Source: an uncultured Verrucomicrobiales bacterium (GTDB lineage Bacteria; Verrucomicrobiota; Verrucomicrobiia; Verrucomicrobiales; DEV007). From it: a stretch of 35,521 nucleotides of DNA. The stretch is from contig CALLLI010000334.1 in the NCBI GenBank assembly GCA_938082635.1, positions 1 through 35,521 on the forward strand, given 5' to 3'. The notes under the pieces were generated by a model, which searched no databases, was not told where the DNA came from, and was given only the letters and a program-made list of their open reading frames with translations. A program made the translations under genes and the position numbers. Below are positions 17,300 to 25,694 of the stretch, one piece after another; position 1 is the first letter of the stretch; each line of letters starts with the position of its first letter.

Positions 17300-20200
17300 C
17301 GAAGCTCGAGTTTCAAGCGGAACCACCGCGCCACACCTCGCGGCAATAGATAAGAAACCAAAGAAAGACCGCCTTCAACTTCAGTCTCATCTGCCTCGGC
17401 CAATTGGCTCTCCCATTGCAAGAGATCCGCTGAACCTTCGACTATCACAGCGACGTCTGCCGTCCCCGTCATGCGCTCAAAGGCGAGAACAATACTTCCC
17501 CCATCTTGGTAGAGATCGATAGAGATGGGGGCATTCGCCACTAATGGATCTGTTCCTGATACGTATTCTAATAAATTCACATTTCCATCTCCATCTGGAT
17601 CGGCTAGAGGCTCGCCGTCTGCTCCTTGCAGATTCGCCCGCCACGCAGCGTAGTTGAACACTTGCCCTTCCGCGCCCGGCGAACCACCAATCTCGACGCT
17701 CACTCGCCAGCCATCTACTCCTGAGCCTTGGTCAAAAGCAACACGCACCAGGCTCACACCACTCCCGTCTGCAGCGCTCGGCCAAGGAGCGCTGTCCAAA
17801 TAGGAAACCTGGTCAATCACTTGGCCCATTCCATCAACCAGTGAAAGCATCTCCCCACCGTTGCTCAGACGCGATGTCCCCCCAAAGACACCGACGATCC
17901 CGCCACCTACCGCCTGACCATAACGCTCAGTGAAGGCGTCTATGTCACTCACGATGAGCACACGTGCCCCCGCCTCTAACAATCGATCTTCAAAAGCGAA
18001 CTCGATTCCCTCAGAGAAGCGAAGCCCGCCGAGCTGAATCGCCTGGCTTGATGTATTCACCAGCTCAACAAACTCGAAATCTCCACTCGGCCGCTCCTCA
18101 GAAGATACGGGATGATAATGGATCTCTGAAATTCTTAGGTTGCCTTCCATCGGAGCCTCTCCCGGAAAGAAATGAGCCTCCGACAAAGCAGACCACTCAC
18201 CCTGGGCCGAACGCACACGCGCTTTCACCGTCGTCCTTTCAGTCAATGTCAAACCTTCACGAATAACCTGTGATGTAGGTGACGGCGTTACATCACCATC
18301 CGTCGCGATCACGATCAGCTCGGGCGAAAAGAGAAGGTCGCTACTCCTTATATCACCATTGAGCACCTGCAAAGCGAGGAGGTTAGAGCCCGCTATCAGC
18401 GCGTCTTTCACGGAGGTCACATCAAAGTCTCTATAGAAGACGGCATCTTCATCCACGTGCACCCTATCAGATTGAGAATCCCATGCCATATCGACAGGCA
18501 CCCCTGAGCCCACAAGTGGCTCGCCATTGAGGAAGGCTGCAAAGCCGTCGTCAAACTTGGCACGCAAGAGCAAGGTCTCGACGGACTCAGGATCCTCCAA
18601 TTCGAACAGCACTCGCAAATAAACCGACGTGTTCACGCCATCCATAGCGCTCACATCCGTCGTAAAATGGGGAGCGTAGTCTTGAGAGATGCCCGCGTCA
18701 TAGCCAAGACTCGCCTTGCCCTCGGTCCAAACATTGAAGATGGCTGGAGCTTCCGATTCCTTCCATGAATCTCCCAACGCTGCGCCTCCATTCGCTTCGC
18801 TCGGGATTAGGAAGTGCCCTACGGAAGCCTCATCCACGAGCACGCGACGCTGAAAGTTAGGAAGAGCTACAGGATCCGTGCCATCAGTCGTGAAGTGAAT
18901 CGTCCCCTCACCTGAGGTTAAACTCACCTCACCAAGCCCATCAAGCGATCCGCCAAAGGGACGAATCACCGGGGCACGCACTTCAGGCATTAGGCGCTTG
19001 CTAGTCAATTGATTCAGAAAGATCTCATGACGTTCTGGTAGGAACGTCTCACGGAGCCAAGCCACCTCAGGTCGCCAATTCCCTTCACGGGTGAAGACGG
19101 TATTGAAGCGATGCAAGTCCCCCCAACGCGCGGACTCGGCGATCATCGCTGGATCAAGTTGGGCCACCATTTCATCAAGCCGAGCTTGAGCCACTCCCAC
19201 ATTCAGAACGCCATTCTCGAAGAAATGCTTCTGCATCCGATCTCCAAATCTCTGCCGGTAATCAGGGAGAAAGCGGAGAGCCTGGTGAATCGCGGCCGGC
19301 GTTCCTGGATCGTTCACCTCCGTTAGATCGAGATCGACCACACGCTGATCCACATCCTCACCAAAGACATTGAAAAGCAGATGCGAGCCCATGCTCATTT
19401 CACCATCCCAAGTGAAGTAGCGAAAGAAGCCTGGTTCATCCCCCCGACGCTGCCCTGCATACCAGTTCTTATTTCGGAAGGACGTGACTTCGTCATCCCG
19501 CCACAAGATAGGGCCTGCCCAATCAAAGTCACCCGACCACATCCTAACAATCAACGAATCGATCAACTCATCTAAATCTAGTTCAGTCTGCAAGCTCTCC
19601 AGCGCTTGCGACGACTCTATCCCCTCCTCAAGACGTTCATGCAGACTCTTCCAATGAGCATCATCACCACTGACAACCGCCCAATCCAAGAGATCATCAT
19701 CCATATGATGGAAAACGTTCCAGCTCTCCCTCATCCCTCCAAGATGATCGCTGAAGAAGCTCGCATTCGGCCGTTCATGAAGATCATACACTCCCCAGAA
19801 GAAGCCGTTGAGCACAAGTTGCACGTAACGCCCGCGTGGACTCACTCGCCCCATGTCCGTCTCCGTCTTCCGCAGAAACTGGTCCCGCAAGTAGGTCGCA
19901 TGAAACGGCAGATCCTGATCCGTGGCGCCGAAACTCTCCGAAATCGACCAGCTATCATGCCCACCAGCGCGTAGGATGAGCTGATCAAAACTCGAAACAG
20001 GAGAACCATCAAACAGAGGAAATTCAAGACGGGCAGCTCCATACTTACGACGAAAGAAGAAGCGAAACGGCTTCTTTGGATGAGTCCTAGCATTCCCGCC
20101 GTGGATAGCCATGCCAGCGTCTATTTGAAAACTCTCCATAGGCTTGGTCCCAGAGAAGTACTCCATAGACACAACCACCTCACGATCTTGGTCTGGCACC

Positions 20201-21657
20201 GTATCGATGCCTCCGGGGCCAAACATGTCTATAGGATCCAAGGCGATCGATACCGTCGGTAGCCCTTCTTCGAACTGCCGTTCCACCTCGGCGCGATCAG
20301 AACTCACAATGGACTGATTCATGACAGATTGAGACGCCATTTCTTGTGGAAACAGATAGGTTCGCGTGGTGATCTTGGAGGGCAGTAGACCATCCTTATA
20401 GGCCCGAGCGCGCACCGCAAAGGACTCTCCAACTCGCACAGGTCCCTCGTAAAGTGTTCCGTTAGATTGGGTCGGCTGGGCCCCGCTGAACGTGAACCGG
20501 ATTTCTGCTCCAGGCGTCGTTGACGCCATGGTCAGACTAATCGGGTCAATATGGAAGCGCTCAATCTGATCCAAACTCACTTGGCCCACACGTCCCGCGT
20601 AGCTCTCAAGGTTCTCCGTGCCTGGAGTAGGTTCTATCATAATGCCATATTTAGGATCGGACTCCACAGACTGGAGAACAAGACGGGGACTAAGTAAGAA
20701 GTCCCCAGAAGTCGACGACACGTTCAATCCCTGTAGAGCCAACACATTCTCTCCCTCAGAGATGAGATCCCCATGATCGCTCAAATCAAACACCTGCTCT
20801 TGAATCGCATCCACAGGCGGTCTATCCGACCTGGCCCGAGAATTCGCTAACAATGCTGCCGGAGCGGCCGACTCCGCGACCCGCTCTCCATTGAGAAACG
20901 CAACAAACCCATCATCAAAACGAATGCGCAGAGACAGTCCCGCCATGCTATCACGATCCTTCACGTTAAAAGGAAACCGAGCCCGTAGCGAGGCGGAGAA
21001 CCCATTCATCTCATTCAGGGTATCTGTAGAGAGAAACTCTTGATAGTCAGAGCCGAAATCATAGCCAAGGCCAGACTCACCAACCAACCATCGGGAATCA
21101 TCAAAGTCAGGAGCGGCCCACGATAGATCTGCGCTCGTGCCGAAAGGGACTGACCAGCGACAGGATGCTCTTGTATCAATGACAGCAGTCGAGCGCTGCT
21201 CCGCAGCAAGCCCATAGGATTGGTCTTCCTCCTGAGCCGAATACGGTTCCCACACACTGAGCAACTCACCTGAAGGACTAGCCAAAGCCAAATACTCGCC
21301 ATCCGCATCTAACGAGAAATTCGTATGCAACGTGCCCGCCACCGCTCGGCGATCCTTCCCTGAAGCAAAGACGAGTAATCTGGCATCAGGATCCAGCATT
21401 CTTGCAGGAAAGATCCATTTGTCCGGAACCAGCGAATCATCCGTCAATCGAAACCCTAGAAGATCAACAGCAGCGCTACTATCATTGTGCAGCTCAATCC
21501 AATCGACCGCACTCTCATCTTCATCAACCACCGTCCCACGATTGTCCGCCATAAACTCGGCGATGTAGAGCCCATCCTCCGCCAGCAATGCCGACGAAAT
21601 GGCCACTGCAGTGAATAGGACAGCCAAAGTATGGCCTATCAAGATCGTCGATTTCAC
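17296..21657 (-). CDS. Secreted lamin-tail/CotH-kinase-like protein, 1453 residues, with two repeated modules
   Basis: Signal peptide at 1-26 (cleavage near LLA). Lamin-tail domain 1 covers about 28-150 (IAEFMADN, DWIELHND). Module copy 1 is at about 156-332 (RFDDGFVAFLNG, NVLALQGLN). A chitobiase/hexosaminidase C-terminal-like domain is at about 345-440 (TPGAEIRFTFSG). A CotH-kinase-like domain spans about 465-860 (HGGNARTHPKKPFRFFF, WGVYDLHERPN, FTWDGEMSMG). A second chitobiase-like stretch is near 895-940, and module copy 2 at about 941-1116 (KFDDGFAAFLNG, NLLALQVLN). Lamin-tail domain 2 is at about 1171-1328, and an EF-hand-like ADPDGDGNVNLLEYVSGTDP near 1346-1366. The protein is probably exported and surface-acting, perhaps a protein kinase. 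Its stop codon overlaps that of the metalloprotease within one CTAG. Confidence 0.88.
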   Translation of the reverse strand: MKSTILIGHTLAVLFTAVAISSALLAEDGLYIAEFMADNRGTVVDEDESAVDWIELHNDSSAAVDLLGFRLTDDSLVPDKWIFPARMLDPDARLLVFASGKDRRAVAGTLHTNFSLDADGEYLALASPSGELLSVWEPYSAQEEDQSYGLAAEQRSTAVIDTRASCRWSVPFGTSADLSWAAPDFDDSRWLVGESGLGYDFGSDYQEFLSTDTLNEMNGFSASLRARFPFNVKDRDSMAGLSLRIRFDDGFVAFLNGERVAESAAPAALLANSRARSDRPPVDAIQEQVFDLSDHGDLISEGENVLALQGLNVSSTSGDFLLSPRLVLQSVESDPKYGIMIEPTPGTENLESYAGRVGQVSLDQIERFHIDPISLTMASTTPGAEIRFTFSGAQPTQSNGTLYEGPVRVGESFAVRARAYKDGLLPSKITTRTYLFPQEMASQSVMNQSIVSSDRAEVERQFEEGLPTVSIALDPIDMFGPGGIDTVPDQDREVVVSMEYFSGTKPMESFQIDAGMAIHGGNARTHPKKPFRFFFRRKYGAARLEFPLFDGSPVSSFDQLILRAGGHDSWSISESFGATDQDLPFHATYLRDQFLRKTETDMGRVSPRGRYVQLVLNGFFWGVYDLHERPNASFFSDHLGGMRESWNVFHHMDDDLLDWAVVSGDDAHWKSLHERLEEGIESSQALESLQTELDLDELIDSLIVRMWSGDFDWAGPILWRDDEVTSFRNKNWYAGQRRGDEPGFFRYFTWDGEMSMGSHLLFNVFGEDVDQRVVDLDLTEVNDPGTPAAIHQALRFLPDYRQRFGDRMQKHFFENGVLNVGVAQARLDEMVAQLDPAMIAESARWGDLHRFNTVFTREGNWRPEVAWLRETFLPERHEIFLNQLTSKRLMPEVRAPVIRPFGGSLDGLGEVSLTSGEGTIHFTTDGTDPVALPNFQRRVLVDEASVGHFLIPSEANGGAALGDSWKESEAPAIFNVWTEGKASLGYDAGISQDYAPHFTTDVSAMDGVNTSVYLRVLFELEDPESVETLLLRAKFDDGFAAFLNGEPLVGSGVPVDMAWDSQSDRVHVDEDAVFYRDFDVTSVKDALIAGSNLLALQVLNGDIRSSDLLFSPELIVIATDGDVTPSPTSQVIREGLTLTERTTVKARVRSAQGEWSALSEAHFFPGEAPMEGNLRISEIHYHPVSSEERPSGDFEFVELVNTSSQAIQLGGLRFSEGIEFAFEDRLLEAGARVLIVSDIDAFTERYGQAVGGGIVGVFGGTSRLSNGGEMLSLVDGMGQVIDQVSYLDSAPWPSAADGSGVSLVRVAFDQGSGVDGWRVSVEIGGSPGAEGQVFNYAAWRANLQGADGEPLADPDGDGNVNLLEYVSGTDPLVANAPISIDLYQDGGSIVLAFERMTGTADVAVIVEGSADLLQWESQLAEADETEVEGGLSLVSYLLPRGVARWFRLKLELR

Positions 21658-21708
21658 CAGAGAAACGTATCCGGTTTCCCTACCAGGGCGAAGACTTAAT
21701 ACACAAGG

Positions 21709-21726
21709 GGCCGGATCGAGCCGGCC
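21709..21726 (-). terminator. Probable terminator hairpin after the epimerase gene
   Basis: GGCCGG and CCGGCC form a perfect 6-bp G+C stem with a 6-base loop, just downstream of the epimerase-like gene's stop and before the CotH-type gene on the same strand. The tail read on the minus strand (CCTTGTGTATT) is only moderately T-rich, so termination would be partial. If real, it separates the two genes into different transcripts. Confidence 0.4.
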
Positions 21727-21729
21727 TCA

Positions 21730-22983
21730 CTAGCCAAGAAAGAGTGGCTTGAGATGCCGCTCGAAGAGATTCTCAGTCACATTCTTCGCAATCGTCGCCT
21801 CGTGATCTTGCAATGCCTTCAAATAGCGATCTCCCATCCCAGCCGCAACCTTGAAGCCTACATGCAAGAGCTGACGCAGATGAGGGTTGTAAAATGCTTC
21901 GTTAGAATCATGACGCAAAGCGGCGACGTAGGTTGCACTATCCCAAGTATCAACAACTTCAGGCAGCGGAAGCTTGCTCTCGTCAATATCGATCACAGTG
22001 GCATAGGGCTCACAAAGAGCTGACCGTTTGTCATAGGCTTGGCGATAGATCTCCTGAGCGAGAGTCAAGGCCTCGCCTCCTGAGTCAGCCAAGCCGATCA
22101 CCTCTTCTAGCCAAGTCGTGCCAGCAGTCTTTATGTGAAGACCTGCATCAAACTTAGCCAAGCAGCGCCGAATGGGTGCATAGAGCGAGAACTTATCGCT
22201 TCCCGAGTGAACACTCAGCTTAAGAGACTTGGGCAAGGAATATTGACTCACCGCGTGCGAAATCACCGCCAGGTCATCCGCAAACTCTTGTTCGAACCGC
22301 GCAAGGTCACCGACATAATCCACACCTTTATTAAAACGACCCGTGAACTTCGGAGCGACGGTTTGAACCGGAATCTTTGCATCCGCTAGAGCAGCAAGGA
22401 TCACGAGCAACTCTGGAGGCGTCTGTGGCTCATCAGTCTCATCCATCGACACTTCCGTAGCAAAGTTACCTTCCCCCTTTGCCGCTAGGATGTGTTGATA
22501 GATCTCGGCAGCCTGCTTTACAGCGTGCCCAAACTGGCGAAAGATCTTCTCGATATCTTCACGCGTCGTCACAAATGGACGCGCAATGCCCTCAATCACG
22601 ATCTCACCGATCAATTCAGGGTGTGCCTGCACAAACGCCTCGACCGCCGCGTTCCCCGGATCGCAACCAATCGCGTCGGCGACATCAAGCGTGTAGAAAT
22701 CGCTGGCCGTGACGAAACGATCAACCGTCTCCAGATTAATGTGATCGGCGTCGACAAAGTAGCGCCCCTGCCAATCGGCAGCCAAGATGGCAGCGTCAGC
22801 GGCTTCCCTGACACTAGCAGGCTCAGAACCGATAATCAGATGTTCACGATTCGACTTGTTCCAAACAGGCGTAATCTCAACACCTACTGCTGCGGCTTGA
22901 ACAAACGCCGCTAACTGCGCACCCGCTTGATGCGCAAATCGATCACCTACCCCGAACGTAAACTTAGGAAGCTCTAGTACCAT
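21730..22983 (-). CDS. uxaE: Tagaturonate epimerase-like protein (UxaE family)
   Basis: A 417-residue cytoplasmic protein with no signal peptide. Recognisable family segments are EVSMDETDEPQTP (177-189), APKFTGRFNKGVDY (210-223) and SVHSGSDKFS (257-266), which match UxaE-type tagaturonate/fructuronate epimerases as I recall them. The reaction would be epimerisation of D-tagaturonate to D-fructuronate in galacturonate breakdown, feeding uronic acids from pectin-like glycans into the mannonate route. Conserved Asp, Glu and His residues in these motifs are the expected metal ligands. I chose the ATG at 22983; a TTG two codons earlier is in frame. No other hexuronate gene lies in the window, so the pathway role rests on family membership only. 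It follows the PEP-CTERM gene by 52 bases on the same strand. Confidence 0.8.
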   Translation of the reverse strand: MVLELPKFTFGVGDRFAHQAGAQLAAFVQAAAVGVEITPVWNKSNREHLIIGSEPASVREAADAAILAADWQGRYFVDADHINLETVDRFVTASDFYTLDVADAIGCDPGNAAVEAFVQAHPELIGEIVIEGIARPFVTTREDIEKIFRQFGHAVKQAAEIYQHILAAKGEGNFATEVSMDETDEPQTPPELLVILAALADAKIPVQTVAPKFTGRFNKGVDYVGDLARFEQEFADDLAVISHAVSQYSLPKSLKLSVHSGSDKFSLYAPIRRCLAKFDAGLHIKTAGTTWLEEVIGLADSGGEALTLAQEIYRQAYDKRSALCEPYATVIDIDESKLPLPEVVDTWDSATYVAALRHDSNEAFYNPHLRQLLHVGFKVAAGMGDRYLKALQDHEATIAKNVTENLFERHLKPLFLG

Positions 22984-23035
22984 GCGCAAAGCATGGACTG
23001 AAACAGCTCAGCTCACAACGATTCAGTGAGACACT

Positions 23036-23851
23036 CTAGCTGCGGCGGCGACGGGCAACAAGGCCAGCACCTAGCAAGAGCAATGCTGCCGAGGAAGGCT
23101 CGGGAATCTGTGAGACCGTTAAGTTATCCACCAATCCAAAGGCACCCTCTCCTGGCGTCGCCAAGGAGCTGAACAAATCAGCGTAAACTAAAGAAACGCC
23201 GCCACTAACATCGACTCCGGAAATCATGCCAAACTCAGTCCCATCGATCAGGAAACGAGCAGTCATCGCATCCGTATCCGCAATGACATCCATAGAGTGC
23301 CAAGCGAAGCTCAGCGTTCCTGCAGCATTGCCCCCAGCACCTGGGAGAGCTGCTGTAGGCAGGGCATCTGTGTTATTGAGCGCGATACCAGTATCCTCCA
23401 CCCCATCACTATAGAATCGGAAATCTCTAGCGGAATCTCCATCCGTAGTGCCGATCATCACCGCACCATCCAAGTAACCAGAACCTACAGAGAAGCCAAC
23501 ACCGCTTCCGACAAACTCGGTGGAACCATTCGCAACGTTGTTCGTGTAAAAGTCAAAGCTCGTTTGATAGCGGCCAGTGAATGAAGCGTTCGTCGCGTAG
23601 ACAGCCACACCGTTGCCAACACCATCCGCGATGTTTGAGCGGAGCTTCAGCCCGATAGTGCCGACGCCGCTTGGCGCTGCACCAATGCCATCTGCTGAGT
23701 AATCATAGCCGAACGTCACCTCATGATCCGGGCTAGAAGCTTCTGAACCAAAGCCCAAATCCGTATCAAACCCCGAACTAAACAAGGTCGACGCCTGAGA
23801 AGAGGAAAGCGAGACCACCAAAGCCAATGAAAGCGACATTCTCAATTTCAT
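23036..23851 (-). CDS. PEP-CTERM sorting domain protein
   Basis: A 271-residue exported protein. The ATG at 23851 is preceded by AGAGGAAG about nine bases upstream, one of the few good Shine-Dalgarno sites in the window, and it starts a signal peptide (MKLRMSLSLALVV, cleavage near SQA). The C-terminus is a complete PEP-CTERM tail: IPEPSS, a hydrophobic segment (AALLLLGAGLV), then RRRR. This directs processing by an exosortase in the envelope. The body is Gly, Asp and Ser rich and probably all beta, perhaps a lectin-like fold, with no enzyme motif seen. It is divergent from the GbsR-type regulator, with about 115 bases between the starts. PEP-CTERM proteins are associated with exopolysaccharide-producing bacteria; the exosortase itself is not in the window. 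Confidence 0.88.
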   Translation of the reverse strand: MKLRMSLSLALVVSLSSSQASTLFSSGFDTDLGFGSEASSPDHEVTFGYDYSADGIGAAPSGVGTIGLKLRSNIADGVGNGVAVYATNASFTGRYQTSFDFYTNNVANGSTEFVGSGVGFSVGSGYLDGAVMIGTTDGDSARDFRFYSDGVEDTGIALNNTDALPTAALPGAGGNAAGTLSFAWHSMDVIADTDAMTARFLIDGTEFGMISGVDVSGGVSLVYADLFSSLATPGEGAFGLVDNLTVSQIPEPSSAALLLLGAGLVARRRRS

Positions 23852-23925
23852 ATCGATACACTTCCTCTGTATTGCAGGAAGTAAACGGTTACCTGCACGC
23901 AATCTGGTCATGACGCCTATGAATT

Positions 23926-23939
23926 CTCTCTATTGAGAG
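23926..23939. promoter_or_regulatory. Small inverted repeat between divergent genes
   Basis: CTCTC at 23926-23930 and GAGAG at 23935-23939 form a short inverted repeat between the PEP-CTERM gene and the GbsR-type regulator, about 28 bases before the regulator's start. Its position would suit an operator for autoregulation or control of the divergent gene. The repeat is short, so this is only suggestive. Confidence 0.25.
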
Positions 23940-23966
23940 TCCATTTCCTTTGCATCCCTTTCAGAA

Positions 23967-24509
23967 ATGACAGAAACTGTTGACATGAATTCCCTACCTC
24001 CAGTCATTCAAAAATTCGTCCTTCATTGGGGAGAAATGGGGAGAAAGTGGGGTATTAGCCGGACAGTTGCTCAAATTCACGCCCTCCTCTACACCTCAGA
24101 AAAGCCCCTGCATGCCGAGGAAATCTGCACCTTCCTGGGGGTTGCTAGATCCAACGTGAGCAACAGCCTGAAAGAGCTGCAGAACTGGGGCATCGTCAAA
24201 GTCGTCCACCTGCCGGGTGATCGTCGCGATCATTTTGAATCCATGAAGGACGTCTACGAGATGTTCCGAGCCATTCTCGCCGAGCGCAAACGCCGTGAGG
24301 TCGATCCGACGCTGCAGCTCCTCAAAGAATGCCAGAAAGAAAGTGCCGACGATGAAGATTCCACCTATGCGAGAACCCGTATAGGCGACCTCCAGGACTT
24401 CTTTCAATTGAGCACCGATTTCTATAAGAAGATGGATAAGCTCCCAACGAAAGCGGCCGCGAAAGCCCTTCGCACCAGTGACCGTCTACTCAAAGCGCTT
24501 CGACTATGA
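23967..24509 (+). CDS. GbsR/MarR-family transcriptional regulator
   Basis: A 180-residue cytoplasmic DNA-binding protein. The winged helix-turn-helix lies at about 30-90, with the GbsR-like opening FVLHWGEMGRKWGISRTVAQIHALLY, here given in two overlapping parts: FVLHWGEMGRKWG and ISRTVAQIHALLY. The recognition-helix region follows (LGVARSNVSNSLKELQNWG) and then a wing with VHLPGDRRDHF. The C-terminal half is helical and likely makes the dimer and senses a ligand. The stop overlaps the next gene's start by four bases (ATGA), so it is coupled to the transglutaminase-like gene and may regulate it, itself, or the divergent PEP-CTERM gene. The ligand is unknown; the Bacillus GbsR namesake senses choline, but that should not be transferred here. 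Confidence 0.88.
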   Translation: MTETVDMNSLPPVIQKFVLHWGEMGRKWGISRTVAQIHALLYTSEKPLHAEEICTFLGVARSNVSNSLKELQNWGIVKVVHLPGDRRDHFESMKDVYEMFRAILAERKRREVDPTLQLLKECQKESADDEDSTYARTRIGDLQDFFQLSTDFYKKMDKLPTKAAAKALRTSDRLLKALRL

Positions 24510-25681
24510 TGACTCTTAAACAATCTTTACCCTTTCTCGCTCTGTCCATGGCGCTGCTAACAAACAGTCTAGCGGATCCACATAAAACACTCATCGAGCA
24601 AGCGCTCAAGAAGGCAGGAAAAAACCGTAATCAGATCACGCAAGCCTTGGAGAACGGCCCCAAAGAACAGAAGAGCGCCATTGAGTTTCTCATTGCCTAC
24701 ATGCCGAAGCACGACTTGGAAGCACTCTCCGCCAAGTACCTTCTCAACAATGTTGATCTCGCATTCAAGGCCCGTGCGAGCATGCCTTGGGGCAAGGACA
24801 TTCCAGAAGCCCTTTTTCTCAATGACGTCCTTCCCTACGCCTCTATCAATGAAAGGCGTGATGATTGGCGCGCTGACTTCTACGAACGTCTTGCTCCCGT
24901 AGTGAAAGGCTGCAAGACCCCAGGCGAAGCGGCTCAGGTCCTTAACCGAGATCTCTACAAGTTAATCGGTGTGCAGTACCATGCTAGCAAACGCCCCAAA
25001 CCGGATCAAAGTCCCTACGAGTCCATCGAGGCGAAGTATGCTTCCTGCAGCGGATTGTCCGTCCTACTGATCGATGCTTGTCGAGCCGTCAGCGTTCCCG
25101 CACGCTTCGCTGGCACTGCCCGATGGGCTAATAAACGAGGCAATCACAGCTGGGTGGAAGTCTGGGATAACGGCAAGTGGCACTTCACCGGGGCCTGCGA
25201 GTACAACAAAGCAGGTCTCAACAAAGTGTGGTTCATCAACGACGCTTCGCATGCCAAGAAGGACGAGCGACGCCACGCCATCTACGCCACGAGTTGGCAA
25301 CGCACCGGAGAAAGCTTCCCCATGATCTGGGCGAAAGATCTCGACTACGTTCCCGCCATCAACGTGACCGACATCTACACGGGACGCGCTGCCCAGCTTT
25401 TGAGCGCTGGAGAATGTTTGTTAGGGATCCAAGTCTGGGATCGCCCGGGCGGCAAACGCATCGTGTGTGATGTCCGTGTCCGCGCAGGAGAAGAGGAAGT
25501 CCATCAAGGAAAGACCACCGGAACTGGCAATGACACCAACCACCTCTTTGAAGTCGTTCTCAAGCAGGATGACTCCTACGAAATCGAGTACGTCGACAAG
25601 TCAGGGAAACAGCACAGCAAGCCTCTCAAGACCACGCAAGAGGCCCATCAGCGCCTCGACCTGGTCCTCTCAGAGGAGTAA
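24506..25681 (+). CDS. Secreted transglutaminase-like domain protein
   Basis: A 391-residue protein with a signal peptide (MTLKQSLPFLALSMALL, cleavage near SLA). The transglutaminase/protease-like fold is visible at about 145-260. The nucleophile is probably Cys181 (ASCSGLSVLL), the catalytic His is His214 (NHSWVEVW), and the third position lies in WHFTGACEYN, where members of this secreted subgroup carry GACE rather than the classical Asp. The C-terminal 100 residues look like a beta-sandwich. Possible roles are peptide bond cleavage or cross-linking in the envelope; the activity cannot be decided from sequence. The first ATG overlaps the regulator's stop; a second ATG directly follows at 24509. 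It converges on the ABC-F gene, with 13 bases between the stops. Confidence 0.85.
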   Translation: MMTLKQSLPFLALSMALLTNSLADPHKTLIEQALKKAGKNRNQITQALENGPKEQKSAIEFLIAYMPKHDLEALSAKYLLNNVDLAFKARASMPWGKDIPEALFLNDVLPYASINERRDDWRADFYERLAPVVKGCKTPGEAAQVLNRDLYKLIGVQYHASKRPKPDQSPYESIEAKYASCSGLSVLLIDACRAVSVPARFAGTARWANKRGNHSWVEVWDNGKWHFTGACEYNKAGLNKVWFINDASHAKKDERRHAIYATSWQRTGESFPMIWAKDLDYVPAINVTDIYTGRAAQLLSAGECLLGIQVWDRPGGKRIVCDVRVRAGEEEVHQGKTTGTGNDTNHLFEVVLKQDDSYEIEYVDKSGKQHSKPLKTTQEAHQRLDLVLSEE

Positions 25682-25694
25682 GAGCACAGCCAAT

